Part shown: positions 36,241-47,292 of the stretch, piece after piece
How the letters are laid out: each line of letters starts with the position of its first letter
Position numbering within the stretch: the stretch's first letter is position 1
NCBI GenBank assembly: GCA_014529385.2
Contig: CM043963.1
Location: 67,569,912-67,633,911, forward strand
Length of the DNA: 64,000 bases
Reading direction: 5' to 3'
Source of the DNA: Adiantum capillus-veneris
Lineage: Eukaryota > Streptophyta > Polypodiopsida > Polypodiales > Pteridaceae
Position numbers and translations under genes: made by a program
Notes under the pieces: generated by a model
Seen by the model: only the letters and a program-made list of their open reading frames with translations
What the model was told of the DNA's origin: nothing
Databases searched by the model: none

Positions 36241-36549
36241 CCTAACGGTAATTAACCTAATCCTTCTTAATTAGTAAGGTTAGATTAAGATAAATGGTTA
36301 ATTAATCAAAGATTAGGCCTATATATGCTTCTTAAACCTCTTTAAATTAATTAATCTCTGTTGATTATTATAATTAAGCTTAGTAATACTAAGCTAATTA
36401 TTTATCCTCTCATATTAGGGCTGAAATTAGCCAATTTAACCATGAATTAATGGTAATAATATTAATTAGGATTAGATTAAGTTGAATTAATTATCAAAGA
36501 TACATCAGACAGTTATTAATCTAAGAAAATTATCCTATAATTTTATGAG

Positions 36550-37560
36550 AAGTTTTCCTAATTAATTAGGCCCAATTACCCTGTTTTTTTGAACAATTTT
36601 AATAGGGGAAATTAGACAATGGAATTTAAACACTTACATATAATTATCAGTGGTTCATTAGGTGTTCAAGAACCGGTGATAATTAAGAAAAGTTCAGAAA
36701 GTTAATTTAGCTAATTAATTGAGCTAAAATACCCTGTTTTTTGAGCAATTTTAATAGGGGAAATTAGTAAATGGAATTCAAATTCTTCCATATAATTATC
36801 AATGGTTAATTAAGTGTTCAAGTACCTGTGATAACTAGGAAAAGTTCAGAAAGGTAATTTAGCTAATTACTTTAGCTAAAATACCCTATTTTTTGAGCAA
36901 TTTTAATAGGGGAAATTAGTAAATGGAATTTAAACACTTGCATATAATTATCAGTGGTTAATTAGGTGTTCAAAAACACGTGATAATTAGGAGAAGTTCA
37001 GGAAATTAAATTAGCTAATTACTTTAGCTAAAATACTCTGCTTTTTGAGCAATTTAAATAGAGGAAATTAGTAAATGGAATTCAAATGCTGTCATATAAT
37101 TATCAGGGGTTAATTAAGTGTTAGAAAATGCGTGATGATTAGGAGAAGTTTAGAAGATTAATTTAGCTAATTACTTTAGCAAAAATACCATATTTTTAAA
37201 GAAATTTTAATAGGTGAAATTAGTAAATGGAATTCAAATGCTTCCATATAATTATCAGTGGTTAATTAGGTGTTAAAAAATCCATGATAATTAGGAGAAG
37301 TTCAGGAAATTAAATTAGCTAATTACTTTAGCTTAAATACCCTATTTTTTGAACAATTTTAATAGGGTAAATTAGTAAATGGAATTAAAATACTTCCATA
37401 TAATTATCAGTGGTTAATTAGGTGTTCAAGAACCCTTGATAATTATAATAAAGTCATAAAATTAATCTAGATAATTACTTTAGCTAAAATACCTTGTTTT
37501 TTGAGAAATTTAAATAGGGGAAATTAGTAAATAGATTGAAATTGAATTGAGATCTTTATC
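36550..37560 (+). repeat. Tandem array of about 152 bp, seven units
   Basis: ACCCTRTTTTTTGARCAATTTTAATAGGGGAAATTAG recurs with accumulating changes at about 36578, 36731, 36881, 37034, 37186, 37338 and 37491. Each unit also has ATATAATTATCAGTGGTTAATTAG-like and TTAGCTAATTACTTTAG-like boxes. It is non-coding and follows the start of the chromovirus LTR. Confidence 0.92.
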
Positions 37561-37961
37561 AAAGTTTTATTAGACCTCAAGGAACCTGTGGTAATTATGC
37601 TACCATTGGGAAATTAGTTTAATTATATATCCCAGTAAAATTACTCCAATTTTTGGGAAGAATAAAAAAGGGAAATATAGTAAAGTAAATAGAAACCCTT
37701 TGATATCAATATCAGAGAAGGAATATACCTTGGAAAATCTATTATAATTATCCTAACCTTAGATAAATAGTTTAGGTACGTATTTTGGTCAAAAGTAACC
37801 AATTTTTATATATAATGGATAAAAAAAATTAAGAAATAAAATTATCTAAGTGCCAAAGAATTAACCGAGGTCCAAAACCATTATTTTTGGGTAAACAAGG
37901 AAAAATAAATGTTATTCAATAAATCCTCTAATGGATTAAGTCTTTTTATAAGGCTGCCGAA

Positions 37962-38174
37962 ATGGCTCCCAAGAGAACCAGGGGGAACCCTTTGACAGAA
38001 GATGAAGATGTTAGTAACAAATGCAACAAAGCAACTAACGACCATGAAGCAGGGCCTAGCCATAGGCCAACAGAGGAGAGTTTACGGGCACCTGCCCCAC
38101 AGCAGATGGACGACCAGTCCCAGGTGGATTTCAATTATGCCATTAATAAGCTTTTAGATTTCATTTTAAATTAA
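37962..38174 (+). other. 70-codon frame, possibly a gag start
   Basis: The frame starts MAPKRTRGNPLTEDED and is hydrophilic. Chromovirus gag proteins often start with a short basic Met-Ala/Pro-Arg/Lys-rich segment, and the neighbouring chromovirus lacks its own gag start, so this could be the beginning of a gag. It ends after 70 codons with no capsid motif. It could equally be a chance frame in a long LTR. Confidence 0.3.
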
Positions 38175-39402
38175 GCATTGCATACGTAAGATTAGTAGGA
38201 AGGAAAAATCTGGCTATAAATGGAAGGTAACTTCCACGAAACGCGCGAGCAATGATTGTAATTAGGAAAGGACTGTTTGGGTTATGACTGGTTGAAATAG
38301 GAAAGAAATGTTTGGCCATCCTTAAAACAGCTTGTCTCAAGACACCTCTCATTCCTTGGAAATATTTTACTCCAGGTAATGAGTAATGATAGAGATACCA
38401 TCATGGAGGAGTCGGTTACCTCGGCACGTGTGGAGTCTTTACCCCGTGCTTGTTTATGTTAATGGATAGTACTTTTAAGTTTATCCTAGAGGAACCGCCC
38501 GGTTGTATGGGCAACTGGTTTTGGCGTATGGGCGCCCGGACTTTGGGTGAATACCTTCCATCCCGATTATATAAATAAGAAATGGGTGCCGTTTTTCACC
38601 CTTGTATAGGTGGTCTTGAGACAAGTTAGTACTGGTCAGTGATACTTAGAAATGACAGTATCTTGTCTTAAGTTTAAAGATGTCTGTTTTCTGAAAGAAT
38701 GCTTTCAATACTGTTTTTCAAAGATTGTCTTAAGGAAATGCAGTTTGAAAAATTAAAAAAGAATCATTATTTTAACGGTGAAAGAATGTGGTAGTAATTA
38801 AACAACAATAGAATTATGTGTGAATGCGGGGTGGTAAGTGGGGATTGACTAAGGTTGTCAATCATGGACGGGTGGACTTGATTAGTCAGGTAACTATCCA
38901 TTCCCGCACACTAAAACGATTAGAAACTTCTTCACTTGGACAAGGAATCCACCAGCGGCTGTGCCCTCACATATGCTAGAGGGAAAAAAGCGTTGGCTAA
39001 GGAAACCTTAATCTAAAGGATGAAGATTTAGGGCCGTGATTTTTCTTTTCTAGGGTCCCGTTTCCACTGCGAGACAGGACTAGGTCTCTTCTAGGGCTAT
39101 AAACCTACACCATTGTCAATGGTAAGGGTGAATTCCCTGGAACTTAAAAAAAAAAAAAAAAGACTTTGACCTTAGTAGGCCTAGAGACCTGTCAAAGGTT
39201 CCATCCCGCTTTTGGTGTCGGCGGGTTTGGAGCCGTTACAAGTTGAATTGAACAATCAAAATAGCTGGTTGAAGGGAGGAGGACAAGGAGAAAGTTTGCT
39301 TGGAAACTTCAAGAAAAAGGAGTTAAATTGTAAAAAATTCGTCTATTTGGAAAAAATTTCTCTTTGAAACTACCCCAGAGCAGATGTCTAATTGTTTTTT
39401 TC
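38175..39402 (+). other. LTR-like sequence with a TATA box
   Basis: No gene. TATATAAATAA lies at 38570-38580 in a GC-richer block. A 16-base A run lies near 39149-39163. The sequence reaches GAGCCGTTACA at 39240, which would make a fitting LTR right end for the TGTAAGG start at 35649. Confidence 0.4.
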
Positions 39403-39751
39403 GAGGTAATTTCCAAAATATCCCCCAAATTTCAAAAGTTATCAAAATACCCTTGTATTTATTTTCCTAATCTTTAATCCTTTTTGATTGACAATTAAGA
39501 TCCGATTTTGAGCTTTGCATGTAATTAGTCACAAATTACCTCGCAAAAAAGGACAAATTTTATGTCTAAAATTAATGAAGCAATTCATCTAGAGAGCCTA
39601 CTTAATTCATCTAGAGAGCCTACTTAATAGACTCAAATTTTAGTTTTAGCATCTTGTATTGATAGACAATCAAGTCTTCTTATGAAAAGCTACAAATTTT
39701 TTTGTCTTTCAAGAAATTTAATCCCACAACCGAGAGTAAAATTTGAAGGGC
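39403..39751 (-). mobile_element. Second, inverted copy of the 51-bp-TIR MITE
   Basis: Read on the minus strand it follows the MITE at 29416-29848: CCCTTCAAATTTT, AAATTTCTTGAAAGA, TTGATTGTCTATC, CAAGATGCTAAAACTA, AATTGCTTCATTA, TTTTTTGCGA, ACAAATTACATGC-like, GGATCTTAATTGTCAA, and ACAAGGGTATTTTG at its end. The terminal arm near 39403 is recognisable but diverged; the arm at the 39751 side is missing beyond CCCTTCAAATTTT. It has an internal 22-bp tandem duplication (39582-39603 and 39604-39625). Confidence 0.85.
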
Positions 39752-39851
39752 ACATTCATAAAGCGATCAGCCAGGACAACTCTCGACAAATTTCCTTGCA
39801 ACATGTGAGAGGTCGATGAATTGCAAAAGAGATAAAATTGAGTGTAGTTGA

Positions 39852-40285
39852 CTACCTATTGGTGACCCAACAGGCGTAGAGACTCTGGCAGATGGAAAAA
39901 ATGAGGCAGAGTATGCCAACTCCCAAATTCGCAGGGACGCTCATGAGCACAGTTCCGAATGTGGGTATAGAACTTGCAACATAATAGAGCGCACCATAAA
40001 TGTTGGGTACGATCAGAAGAGAGACTGACATAGAAAGGAAAATAAGCCACCTGTGGCAATAGCTGCACCCAGTTGTGGAAACCATCTTATCAAATTATGA
40101 AGCTTCCTTTGTGTTATGTCCCGGAGGTATAGGAGGTATACGACGTTCAGAAAAAGGATTCCTGCTGCTACTAAAAGCATGTGAAAGATAAAGAGCACTG
40201 TAAATGGCAGGTGTCGAAGGCGAGAATGTCGACAAGACTCCTTCATCACCACTATTGTTGCCACATCGGCAGATTGCTTCACCAT
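39852..40285 (-). pseudogene. Choline-transporter-like (SLC44/PNS1) fragment
   Basis: Two overlapping minus-strand frames together read as a polytopic membrane protein: RHLPFTVLFIFHMLLVAAGILF (a membrane helix), IRWFPQLGAAIATGGLFSF (second helix), then after a frameshift near 40020 SLLIVPNIYGALYYVASSI, NLGVGILCLIFSICQSLYACWVTNR. The last segment with LYACWV resembles plant choline-transporter-like proteins, as I remember the family. The reading stops where an AG/GTAGTC donor-like site occurs (about 39857), so it may end at an exon edge. The frameshift makes it a pseudogene or a captured gene fragment. It is one of two host-gene traces in the window. Confidence 0.45.
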
Positions 40286-40348
40286 AATTTCCTCAGTCTT
40301 AAGGCAGTCATAGGTTTGACAGAGCTAAGAGCAATCCTAGGGAGCGAC

Positions 40349-40546
40349 TTAGTTAGTTACGTTGCTTGTGGACTCGGGAGCAACCTGGTTCATCTTCTGG
40401 ATTTTTGTAATGTCAAGCTCATAAATCTGCAGCAACTCGCGGAGCAACCACCGACTAATAAATTCTTTTGCACATATCAACATCTTGTGTAATGCCAAGG
40501 TGCAAGTGTACATGATTGCATTTGGAGAGATGCCCTCTCTCTGCAT
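40349..40546 (-). pseudogene. Pentatricopeptide-repeat (PPR) protein fragment
   Basis: The frame starts MQREGISPNAIMYTCTLA, the second half and start of a PPR motif (MxxxGxxPNxxTYxxxL), followed by LHKMLICAKEFISRWLLREL, which could be the next helix. Only one motif is clear, where a real PPR protein has many. Plant PPR proteins bind RNA in chloroplasts and mitochondria. A stop precedes the motif. The fragment lies about 60 bp from the transporter-like fragment on the same strand, so both may have arrived together in one captured or retroposed piece. Confidence 0.55.
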
Positions 40547-40576
40547 ATGCTAAAAACATCTATCTCTCTTATTGAC

Positions 40577-40654
40577 CTGGCCTTGTTGGACATATCATGC
40601 AATCAATGCTGTTGGCTGGCCTTGTTGGACATATCATGCAATCAATGCTGTTGG
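40577..40654. repeat. 39-bp perfect tandem duplication
   Basis: Two identical units, 40577-40615 and 40616-40654, starting CTGGCCTTGTTGGACATATC. Followed by CTGGCTGGCC. Confidence 0.97.
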
Positions 40655-40775
40655 CTGGCTGGCCGTGCTGCTCCTTGTGCTAGGGCTATCTCTCTCCCTC
40701 TGTTTTGGCAAGAAAAGAGGCTGATTCTTCTATTACTTAAAACTCATTGTGAGAGTGGTACACTCTGGCTAGGAC

Positions 40776-41080
40776 CCACACTCTAGAACATGTCCCTATC
40801 GCGTCGTATGTGAAGCTTTTGACCTTTGCTATGAATCAAGGAAGGACACCTGCACGACGCGATAGTCGGGTCACCCACATCCCAGAACAGGTCTGGATTG
40901 CGTCGTGTGTGAAGTTGTTAAGCCTTGGCAATGAATCAATGAAGGACACCTACACGACGATAGCCGGGTCACCCACATGCTAGAACATGTCCGAGTCGCA
41001 TCGTATGTAAAGCTGTTGATCTTGGCAATGAATCGGGAAGGACAACCACATGACGCGATAGCTTGGCCACCCACTGTCTA
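40776..41080. repeat. Three units of about 100 bp with inverted-repeat ends
   Basis: ACCCACAnnCnAGAACAnGTC begins units near 40776, 40872 and 40972. The first unit contains a perfect 12-bp inverted repeat, CTATCGCGTCGT (40796-40807) and ACGACGCGATAG (40854-40865); the later units have degraded versions. Similar boxes occur inverted at 42440-42690. Confidence 0.8.
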
Positions 41081-41748
41081 CCACTTGCTCGTATCGCGTA
41101 GTACGGGATATGAATAAGAAACAATCTGGAAGTGCAAAGAATTGGGCGAGGATGGGTAGCGCGGGTCGATGGAAGAAAGAGATAAGACTTGCACAAAGGG
41201 GATGTGCGGGTCGTTTAGGAGGTACGACACGACGCGAATGTGTGGTTTGGGGGAAGGTAAAAAATGAGCACGTGAGAGAGCTTTATATACAGTCGGCCGT
41301 CCGTACGATGATCGTTGGAAGCATGCCACGTGGCACGTCTGCATGCATTAGGAGATTTCGGAGGTCTTTTGGAGGGCCTTTTGGAAGAGAGGAAAATAAG
41401 CTCCTCCAATGAGAGAAGTGCCTACGTTACGTAGAAAAATAGATTGATATTAACAAAAATATAAAAGGTGTCCCTCTCCTCATTTAATAATTTAGTGGTC
41501 CTTGAAGACGAGCACTCTCTTTCATTTAATGCGAGCACCTTTTTCAGAAGGTAGATGCGGTGCATTTGATACGGGCTACGTCATTACTAGAACTCAAAAA
41601 GTCACAAAACTATCAAGTGGTGGAAGATTTTGAAACTTTTGATACTGTCAATGCGTTCGGAACGCACATATCTCCTAGAAATGAATGTCCAATTGCCTCG
41701 CTCAGACATCCAAAGAGGCAAAAAATGTCAAAAACCCCTAAAAGAACA

Positions 41749-41816
41749 TTTTACTAACAGCGCGCGAGGGGGCATTCCAAAATTTTGGAATGCCTCCTCA
41801 CGCGCCGTTAGTAAAA
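41749..41816. repeat. 34-bp-arm hairpin inside the palindrome
   Basis: The core GGCATTCCAAAA / TTTTGGAATGCC (41771-41794) is a perfect palindrome. Arms extend outward with few mismatches to TTTTACTAAC and GTTAGTAAAA. Confidence 0.93.
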
Positions 41817-41928
41817 AGCCCATTTTTTCCTCTTTTTAGGGAGCTTTTTGAGAGGAAAATGTCCAAAAACCTCTAAAAAGGGGCTTTCTGGAAAGATAAG
41901 TGTCCAAAAATCACTAAAAGGAGCTTTG

Positions 41929-41990
41929 TACTAACGGCGCGCAGAGGGGCATTCTAGAATTTTAGAATGCCTCCTCGCGCACCTTAAGTA
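41929..41990. repeat. Partner hairpin in the right arm
   Basis: GGCATTCTA, six-base centre, TAGAATGCC (41948-41971), flanked by CTAACGGCGCGC and GCGCACCTTAAGTA. It is the mirror of the hairpin at 41749-41816, more diverged. Confidence 0.9.
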
Positions 41991-42442
41991 AACAGCCCAT
42001 TTTTTGGGGTTTTTTGACATTTTTTGCCTCTCTGGATGTCGGAATGAGACAAGTAGACATTCGTTTCTAGGGTATTTTGGCGTTCCGGACGCATTGGTGG
42101 TGTCAAAAGCCTCAAAATCTATCACTATTTGATAGTTTGTGACTTTTCAACTTTCAGTGATGACGTAAGCTGCATTGAATGCGCCCCACCTGCCTCCTGA
42201 AAAAGACGCTCGCATTAAATAAAAAAGTGACTGTTTTCAAGGACGATTGGGAATATAAATCTACTTTTTAGAGTGTATGTTTGTTCTTTTGGACGTACTC
42301 ACAAGGTGCAAGTGCATTTTAAAAAAAGTTTCTAGAGAGAGAAATACAATTTCTTACAAGGCCCTCCAAATGACCTTCGAAATTTTCTAATGGATGACAC
42401 GTGTCCATAATGATAATTTTTTCACCTTATATAAAACTTGTC

Positions 42443-42825
42443 CCACACGACGCGAGAAATTGCCATTATTTTACTTCCCTCCACTAGTGCTATGCGTCAC
42501 TTTGGTCTCTCAAGGTCCCTTCCGCCCGCCCGTAGGACGCGATGGTACCTGTTTGTAAACCCCGGGTGGGGCCTCTATCGTGTGGTTCGGGCTTCTACTT
42601 GGCTCCACTATGCAGCTCTCGCACGACGCGACTAGAGCAGGTTGCACATCCTGGAATTCTCCCCTATCGCTTCGTTTGGGCGTGCTAGTGAGGATCTTAG
42701 ACACCTTCACGCAGTGCCCGGAGCACTTTGCTCATCGTGTAACCCTCCCCCCTTATCGCTCTATATATCAGGGATGGAAACACACAGAACGCCTCTATAA
42801 TGACCCGACACACACTCTTGGAAGG

Positions 42826-42862
<37 letters not shown>

Positions 42863-43426
42863 GGGGAACCACTCGGCTTACACAACACACCTGGCCGAGA
42901 CAGGGAACACACCTATGGAGTGAGAGGAGAGAGACTACCCATTTACCCACTCCACAGAGAGAGAGAGAGACACACACACACACAACCAAAAAACTCAGCT
43001 CAAAAGAGGAGAACTTGCCAGATACAAATGAACTTGGGCCAACACCAATGGGGCAAATAGCTCACACAATATGGGTAAAATATGCCAGATACAATCACAA
43101 ATAAGAGTAGAAGCTTCGCTCATAGGAGAAACTTACACAGCCAAAATAGCAAAAAAACAGTGAGTAAATTGGCAAAATGGACAGCGCCATCGCGTCTGGA
43201 ACGGCCCAAAACCCCATTCTACAATGTCAAAGTGCTCAAATCCGACCTCGAATGAGCAGTTTACGGCCAAAACAGGCTCCCAAAACCCCAAAAACACACC
43301 TTCGGATGTTCCTCCTCTCTTCTCCACGTTTTTTTGTCTTCTCTCTGTTTTTTCAGTTCCCACACTTAACTTTTTGAGTTGGCCACCCTTGGCTTTTTAG
43401 TTGACCTCAAACGGACCCCGAACAGG
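42443..43426. other. Intergenic with microsatellites and inverted boxes
   Basis: Holds ACGACGCGA boxes (42446, 42616) inverted relative to those at 40800-41000, an AC run (42828-42859), and a GA run followed by a CA run (42955-42985). The 174-codon plus-strand frame over the AC run is low-complexity and not accepted as a gene. Confidence 0.6.
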
Positions 43427-43922
43427 CCAAAACTGACCTCGCAGTGCATAGTTTTCACCTTTTTTGCGTCCTCCGCACACCTGGCACTCAGCTTTTTCCA
43501 ATAATGCATCCTGCCACCACGTGAAGTGGCCCCAAAATATGGTCCTCATGATGACCTTTCTGCATAATTATCACAAGAAAACATCCACGTCGTGTCCGTA
43601 CTTATCCACGTGCAAGTATTGACCCCATTCGACGTCGTGACGCCACTAGATGCCATCTGACGCACCTACTTACCTCATGTCATCGGCCCGCGGATAGCTT
43701 CCTTGAGAAGTTTTATGTGCTACCAACTCCTCATTATTGTAGAAAAAACACACTGGTACTGGTAATAGTGAAAATCGATGCAATATGTACATGTTGTCCT
43801 ACCTGTACACATGTGGGCCCCACGTAACCACCTGGCTAAGGAAAATGGGAAATCCTTTATTCGATGCACCATGCATGTGTATGTACATATGCGCAATACC
43901 TTGCTCCAAAAAACTCTTGAAA
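43427..43922 (-). repeat. 3' LTR of the Tat-like element
   Basis: Runs from about ACTGACCTCGCAGTGCATAG to CCAAAAAACTCTTGAAA and is a direct copy of 49568-50063. The inner edge is next to a pyrimidine-rich stretch (CCCATCCCCTAG), the plus-strand view of a polypurine tract. Its inner end has lost the TG seen in the other copy. Confidence 0.9.
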
Positions 43923-43950
43923 TAATTTGCCCATCCCCTAGCCTGCTAGA

Positions 43951-45036
43951 TCATTCATGATCAGCAGCAGCAAAAAGCGATATGAGACTGGCAGCGTCAC
44001 AAGTCTCCTCATTCTTCATCAACACTGCTTGATCCACAGACAGCTCATCTTTATCCACCATCATTAACCTGGCATGATACAATTTAAGACACAATCCATT
44101 TACCCTTGACTTATGTAGAACCCCATCCAGGTTAGACAACTGATATGTACCATTCGGAAAACACTCCACTACCTTGAAAGGGCCTTCCCACTTGATTTGA
44201 AACTTCTTTTGGAAGGTGTTGTCCAGCTTACTGTTGTAGCACAAAACCAAGTCATGCTTCTTGATACCCTTACTTTTGACCTTTCCATTTATCTTTTCCA
44301 AAGCCTTATCCTGCATCTGCCCATAATGTTCCAATGCACTCATCCTATCCAGTTGAACCTCTTGTAACTGCAAGAGCCTCTCTTTGAATGCATCACTAGG
44401 CGGCCCAAGCAACTTCTCTAGCATCTTGACTGTAGGCAACTATACTTCGACAGACAATAGTGCTTCCTTTCCATATACCAAATGAAATGGAGTAAACCTT
44501 GTACCTGTCTTCACCGAAGTACGATAAGCCCATGATGCACTAGGCAATTCCAAATCCCAATTCTTTCCTTGGTGCTCTGTCACTTTCGAAAGAATCTGTA
44601 CCAACTCATCATTGAATCTTTCATTTAAGCCATTACATTGTGGGTAATAAGGAGTGGTATGTTGGTGCCTAATCTTCATCTTTGCACATAAAAAATCTAG
44701 CAGTTTAGCTCTAAAGCCAGGCCCCTTATCTGAAAGTAGCTCTAGTGGAACCCCAAACTTGCAACATATTTCATCATACACAAATTTTGCCACATCCTTT
44801 GCAGTGATTTGTTTTACTGCTATAGCCTCTGCCCATCTAGAGAGATAGTCCACTGCAGTCAAAATATAGCTTTTGCCCTTGCTTGTGATAGGTAATGGGC
44901 CTATTGCATCAATCCCCCACTTTTCAAACACATCAAACGCCATAATGATTTTTCGTAGCTCTGGCTTCAACACTCTCTTCCCAAATGCTTGACACCTATT
45001 GCAAGACCTACACCAATGGTGAACATCCTTGTGCAA
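43951..45036 (-). pseudogene. Tat-like integrase
   Basis: The 198-codon frame from 45036 has the end of the zinc finger (CRSCNRC) and the core with WGID43AIGPL, LLSD103KGPGF and the Glu of NGLNE139RFN, so DD35E is intact. After one stop at 44440-44442 the C-terminal domain continues (43951-44439) with KFQIKWEGPFKVVE and YQLSNLDG, typical of gypsy integrase ends, and no chromodomain. Integrase would insert the DNA copy. The catalytic core is well preserved although the polyprotein is not readable through to it: a stop and a frame change at about 45038 cut it from the upstream part. Confidence 0.9.
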
Positions 45037-45037
45037 A

Positions 45038-46479
45038 CTAGGCCATACATACCCCTCTTGCGATCTTATGCAAGGTGATCTTTAGAGCAAAATGGCCGCC
45101 ACATGCGCCTTCATGATTCTCTTCCAACACTCTATAAAGCTCCTCCCGCCAAGGTACACGTCTCAACACAAGATCAACCCCTTTCATGTACAAGACACCA
45201 CCAATCAATTTGTAACTGTATGCTCTACGCACAAAACCATACATCTTAGACTTCTGAATCTCCTTTGGAATGATTCCTGTTAGCAAAAACTCCTCTTCTT
45301 GAGCCAAAATTTCCCGGCCATGATAAAGAGCTAAAGTGGTCCTCAACACAAATAGCTCCCCAATCATGCTTTGAGCTGCTTCATGTGCCTCTCCATTTAG
45401 AGCACGTTCAATGTGTCTAATGCTCCATGCTTCAAACTTTTTTAATAGACCTTTAATTCTGTAACACATTTCCTTCAATGAGTTGTTCTTGCTCTTCCAC
45501 ACACCCAGCACTTGCTTCACCACTAACAAGGCATCACCTTTTATGCTCAACCTTCGAACCCCATGCTTCAAACAAATGCGTAATCCGGCTTCCAGAAGAG
45601 CATATTCAGCCTCATTGTTACTATGAGCATCCAATTTGAACCCCCTCTTGCATACTAGATTCCCCTCTGGATCATAAAGTGCTATACCCCCTGAAGCTGC
45701 ATCATGGCTCTTTCTGTATGAACCATCAAAGAACAACACATGTGCATTGCTGATCTGTAGCACTTCTTCAACTACCTTTCTCACCACCTCTTCCTTAACA
45801 ATAAGGGGATTCTCCTTGTAGGTCAACAAATCAGTTAGGGTAGCCCTTGTACTGTCTTCCACTAGAAAAGAGAACTCAAACTCTTGTAGCTCAATTACCC
45901 ATTTCTTCACCACATTTGACATGTTAGTACCATTAATTAACTGTGGCAAAAAGGCATAACTCGTCAAGAAAACAAAAGTTCGTGGTAGCAAGTAATGTCG
46001 AAATCGTCGCGACAAGCAAATATTACACTGGCCATCACTAGCTCTACTTTCAAGAACTTTCTCTCTGCTACCAACTTTAGTCGGCTTGCACAATACACTG
46101 GCCTCATATAATGGCTTCCCTTCCCCTTTTTCAATAGCATGGCTCCAATGGCATCATCCCCTATTGATGGATTTACATAAAATACTTTCTCCCAATCAGG
46201 AGCCTGCATGGCTGACAACCCCCCTAACACCTCTTTCACCTCTTGAAACACTTCTTCACACTTGTCATCCCATTGCAATGGATCATACTTTGCCACTTGC
46301 TGTAATGGATAAAGAAGCTGCGAAGACAATGGAATAAACCGTGCCATGTACTTCACTTTGTGTATAAAGGTTGCCAATTTCTTCGTACTCATAGGTGATG
46401 GAAGAAGAATAATAGACTTAACCTTATCTGGATCAGCCTCAATGCAATTTTCTGACACCATGTGGCCCAATAACTTCAC
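45038..46479 (-). pseudogene. Tat-like RNase H and second (archaeal-type) RNase H
   Basis: The first part (46479-45964) finishes RT and gives the usual RNase H (VNPSIGDDAIGAMLLKK, CASRLKLVAERKF), then shifts frame near 46000 (RRFRHYLLPRTFVFLT). Further on comes a separate RNase H-like domain with LFFDGSYRKS, GGIALYDPEGN, NNEAEYALLEAGLR, IKGDALLVV and an Ala-His-rich end (NGEAHEAAQ). A second RNase H between the first and integrase is the hallmark of the Tat (Ogre/Retand and relatives) lineage. The Asp of the usual SDS/GDS position is kept as GDA. The HHCC lead-in HFALKITLHK ends the frame. Confidence 0.88.
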
Positions 46480-46485
46480 CCTTGG

Positions 46486-47280
46486 CTATGCTAGATGACA
46501 TTTCTTTGGATTTAGTTGTCCTCCACATTCATCATATCGAGCTAATACCATCTGCAACTTCTCATGGTGTTCAACCCTACTGCTGTAGACACAGAAGTCG
46601 TCCATAAAAGCTTTAACACAACTACTAATGAATGGTTTCAATACCCAATTTGCCCTCTCTTGATAGAAAGATGGTCCATTTGACAACCCAAATGGCAATA
46701 CCGTGTAACAATAGCAGCCCCATGGCGCAATAAAAGTTGTCTTTGTGCAGTCTTTAAGAGAAATCTTCAATTCAAAATAGCCTGAAAAACCATCACACAC
46801 ACTGTACCTCTCATGACCTGCCACTGAATCCAAGATCTGATCAATGAATGGAAGAGGATATGGGTTCTTCTTAGTGGTGGCTGCATTTAAGGGTTTAAAA
46901 TCTACACAAATCCTCCACTTCCCATCCTTCTTTGGACTGACTACTACTGGACTCACCCATTCTGTGGTCTCCACAGGGACTATGAACCCTGCCTTCAATA
47001 ACTTGTCCACCTCTTCCCGCAATGCTGCCATATGCTCTTGACCCATCCTTCTTAGCCTTTGCCGCACTAGCTTAGCACCTTCTTTCAGCTCTATATGCAT
47101 CTCTTCGCCCTTGAACCCTCTGATCTCTTCATATGAAGTAATGAACAAATCAGGAAAACTAGCCAGCATGTGCAAATATATCTCCTTCTCCATAGCTGAG
47201 AGGTCTCCACTGATCATTTGTGTCATCAATTCCTGCTTCTTTGACAACTCAACCTTGGTCTGCATCAGCCCTTCAATCAC
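46486..47280 (-). pseudogene. Tat-like reverse transcriptase
   Basis: A 264-codon frame with the RT fingers (KAGFIVPVETTEWVSPVV, KWRICVDFKPLNAAT), YSVCDGFSGYFELKI, YCYTVLPFGLSNGPSFYQ and the catalytic FMDDFCVYSS. The domain is complete to CHLA, where a stop at 46486-46488 separates it from the thumb and RNase H in the same frame. FMDD and the GFSGY motif agree with a non-chromovirus gypsy. It would copy the element RNA into DNA. Only one base change caused the stop, so the damage is slight. Confidence 0.92.
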
Positions 47281-47292
47281 TTCATAAGGCCC

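Larger units (their letters stand above)
41278..42442. mobile_element. Imperfect palindrome, foldback-type element
   Basis: The left arm from 41278 matches the reverse complement of the right arm up to about 42442, with the axis near 41871. Matching pairs include CATTAGGAGATTTCGGAGGTC with its partner near 42370-42395, the AAAGTCACAAAACTATCAA region (41599) with 42123-42145, and GAGGCAAAAAATGTCAAAAAC (41714) with its partner near 42010-42035. Each outer end has a TATA-like box facing inward (CTTTATATAC at 41279; TTATATAAAAC on the opposite strand near 42430). No open frame has a known motif. It may be a foldback transposon or an inverted duplication. Confidence 0.85.

Noticed and set aside
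42580..43104. 174-codon plus-strand frame
   Set aside because: It crosses an AC microsatellite (His-Thr repeat) and shows no recognisable domain.
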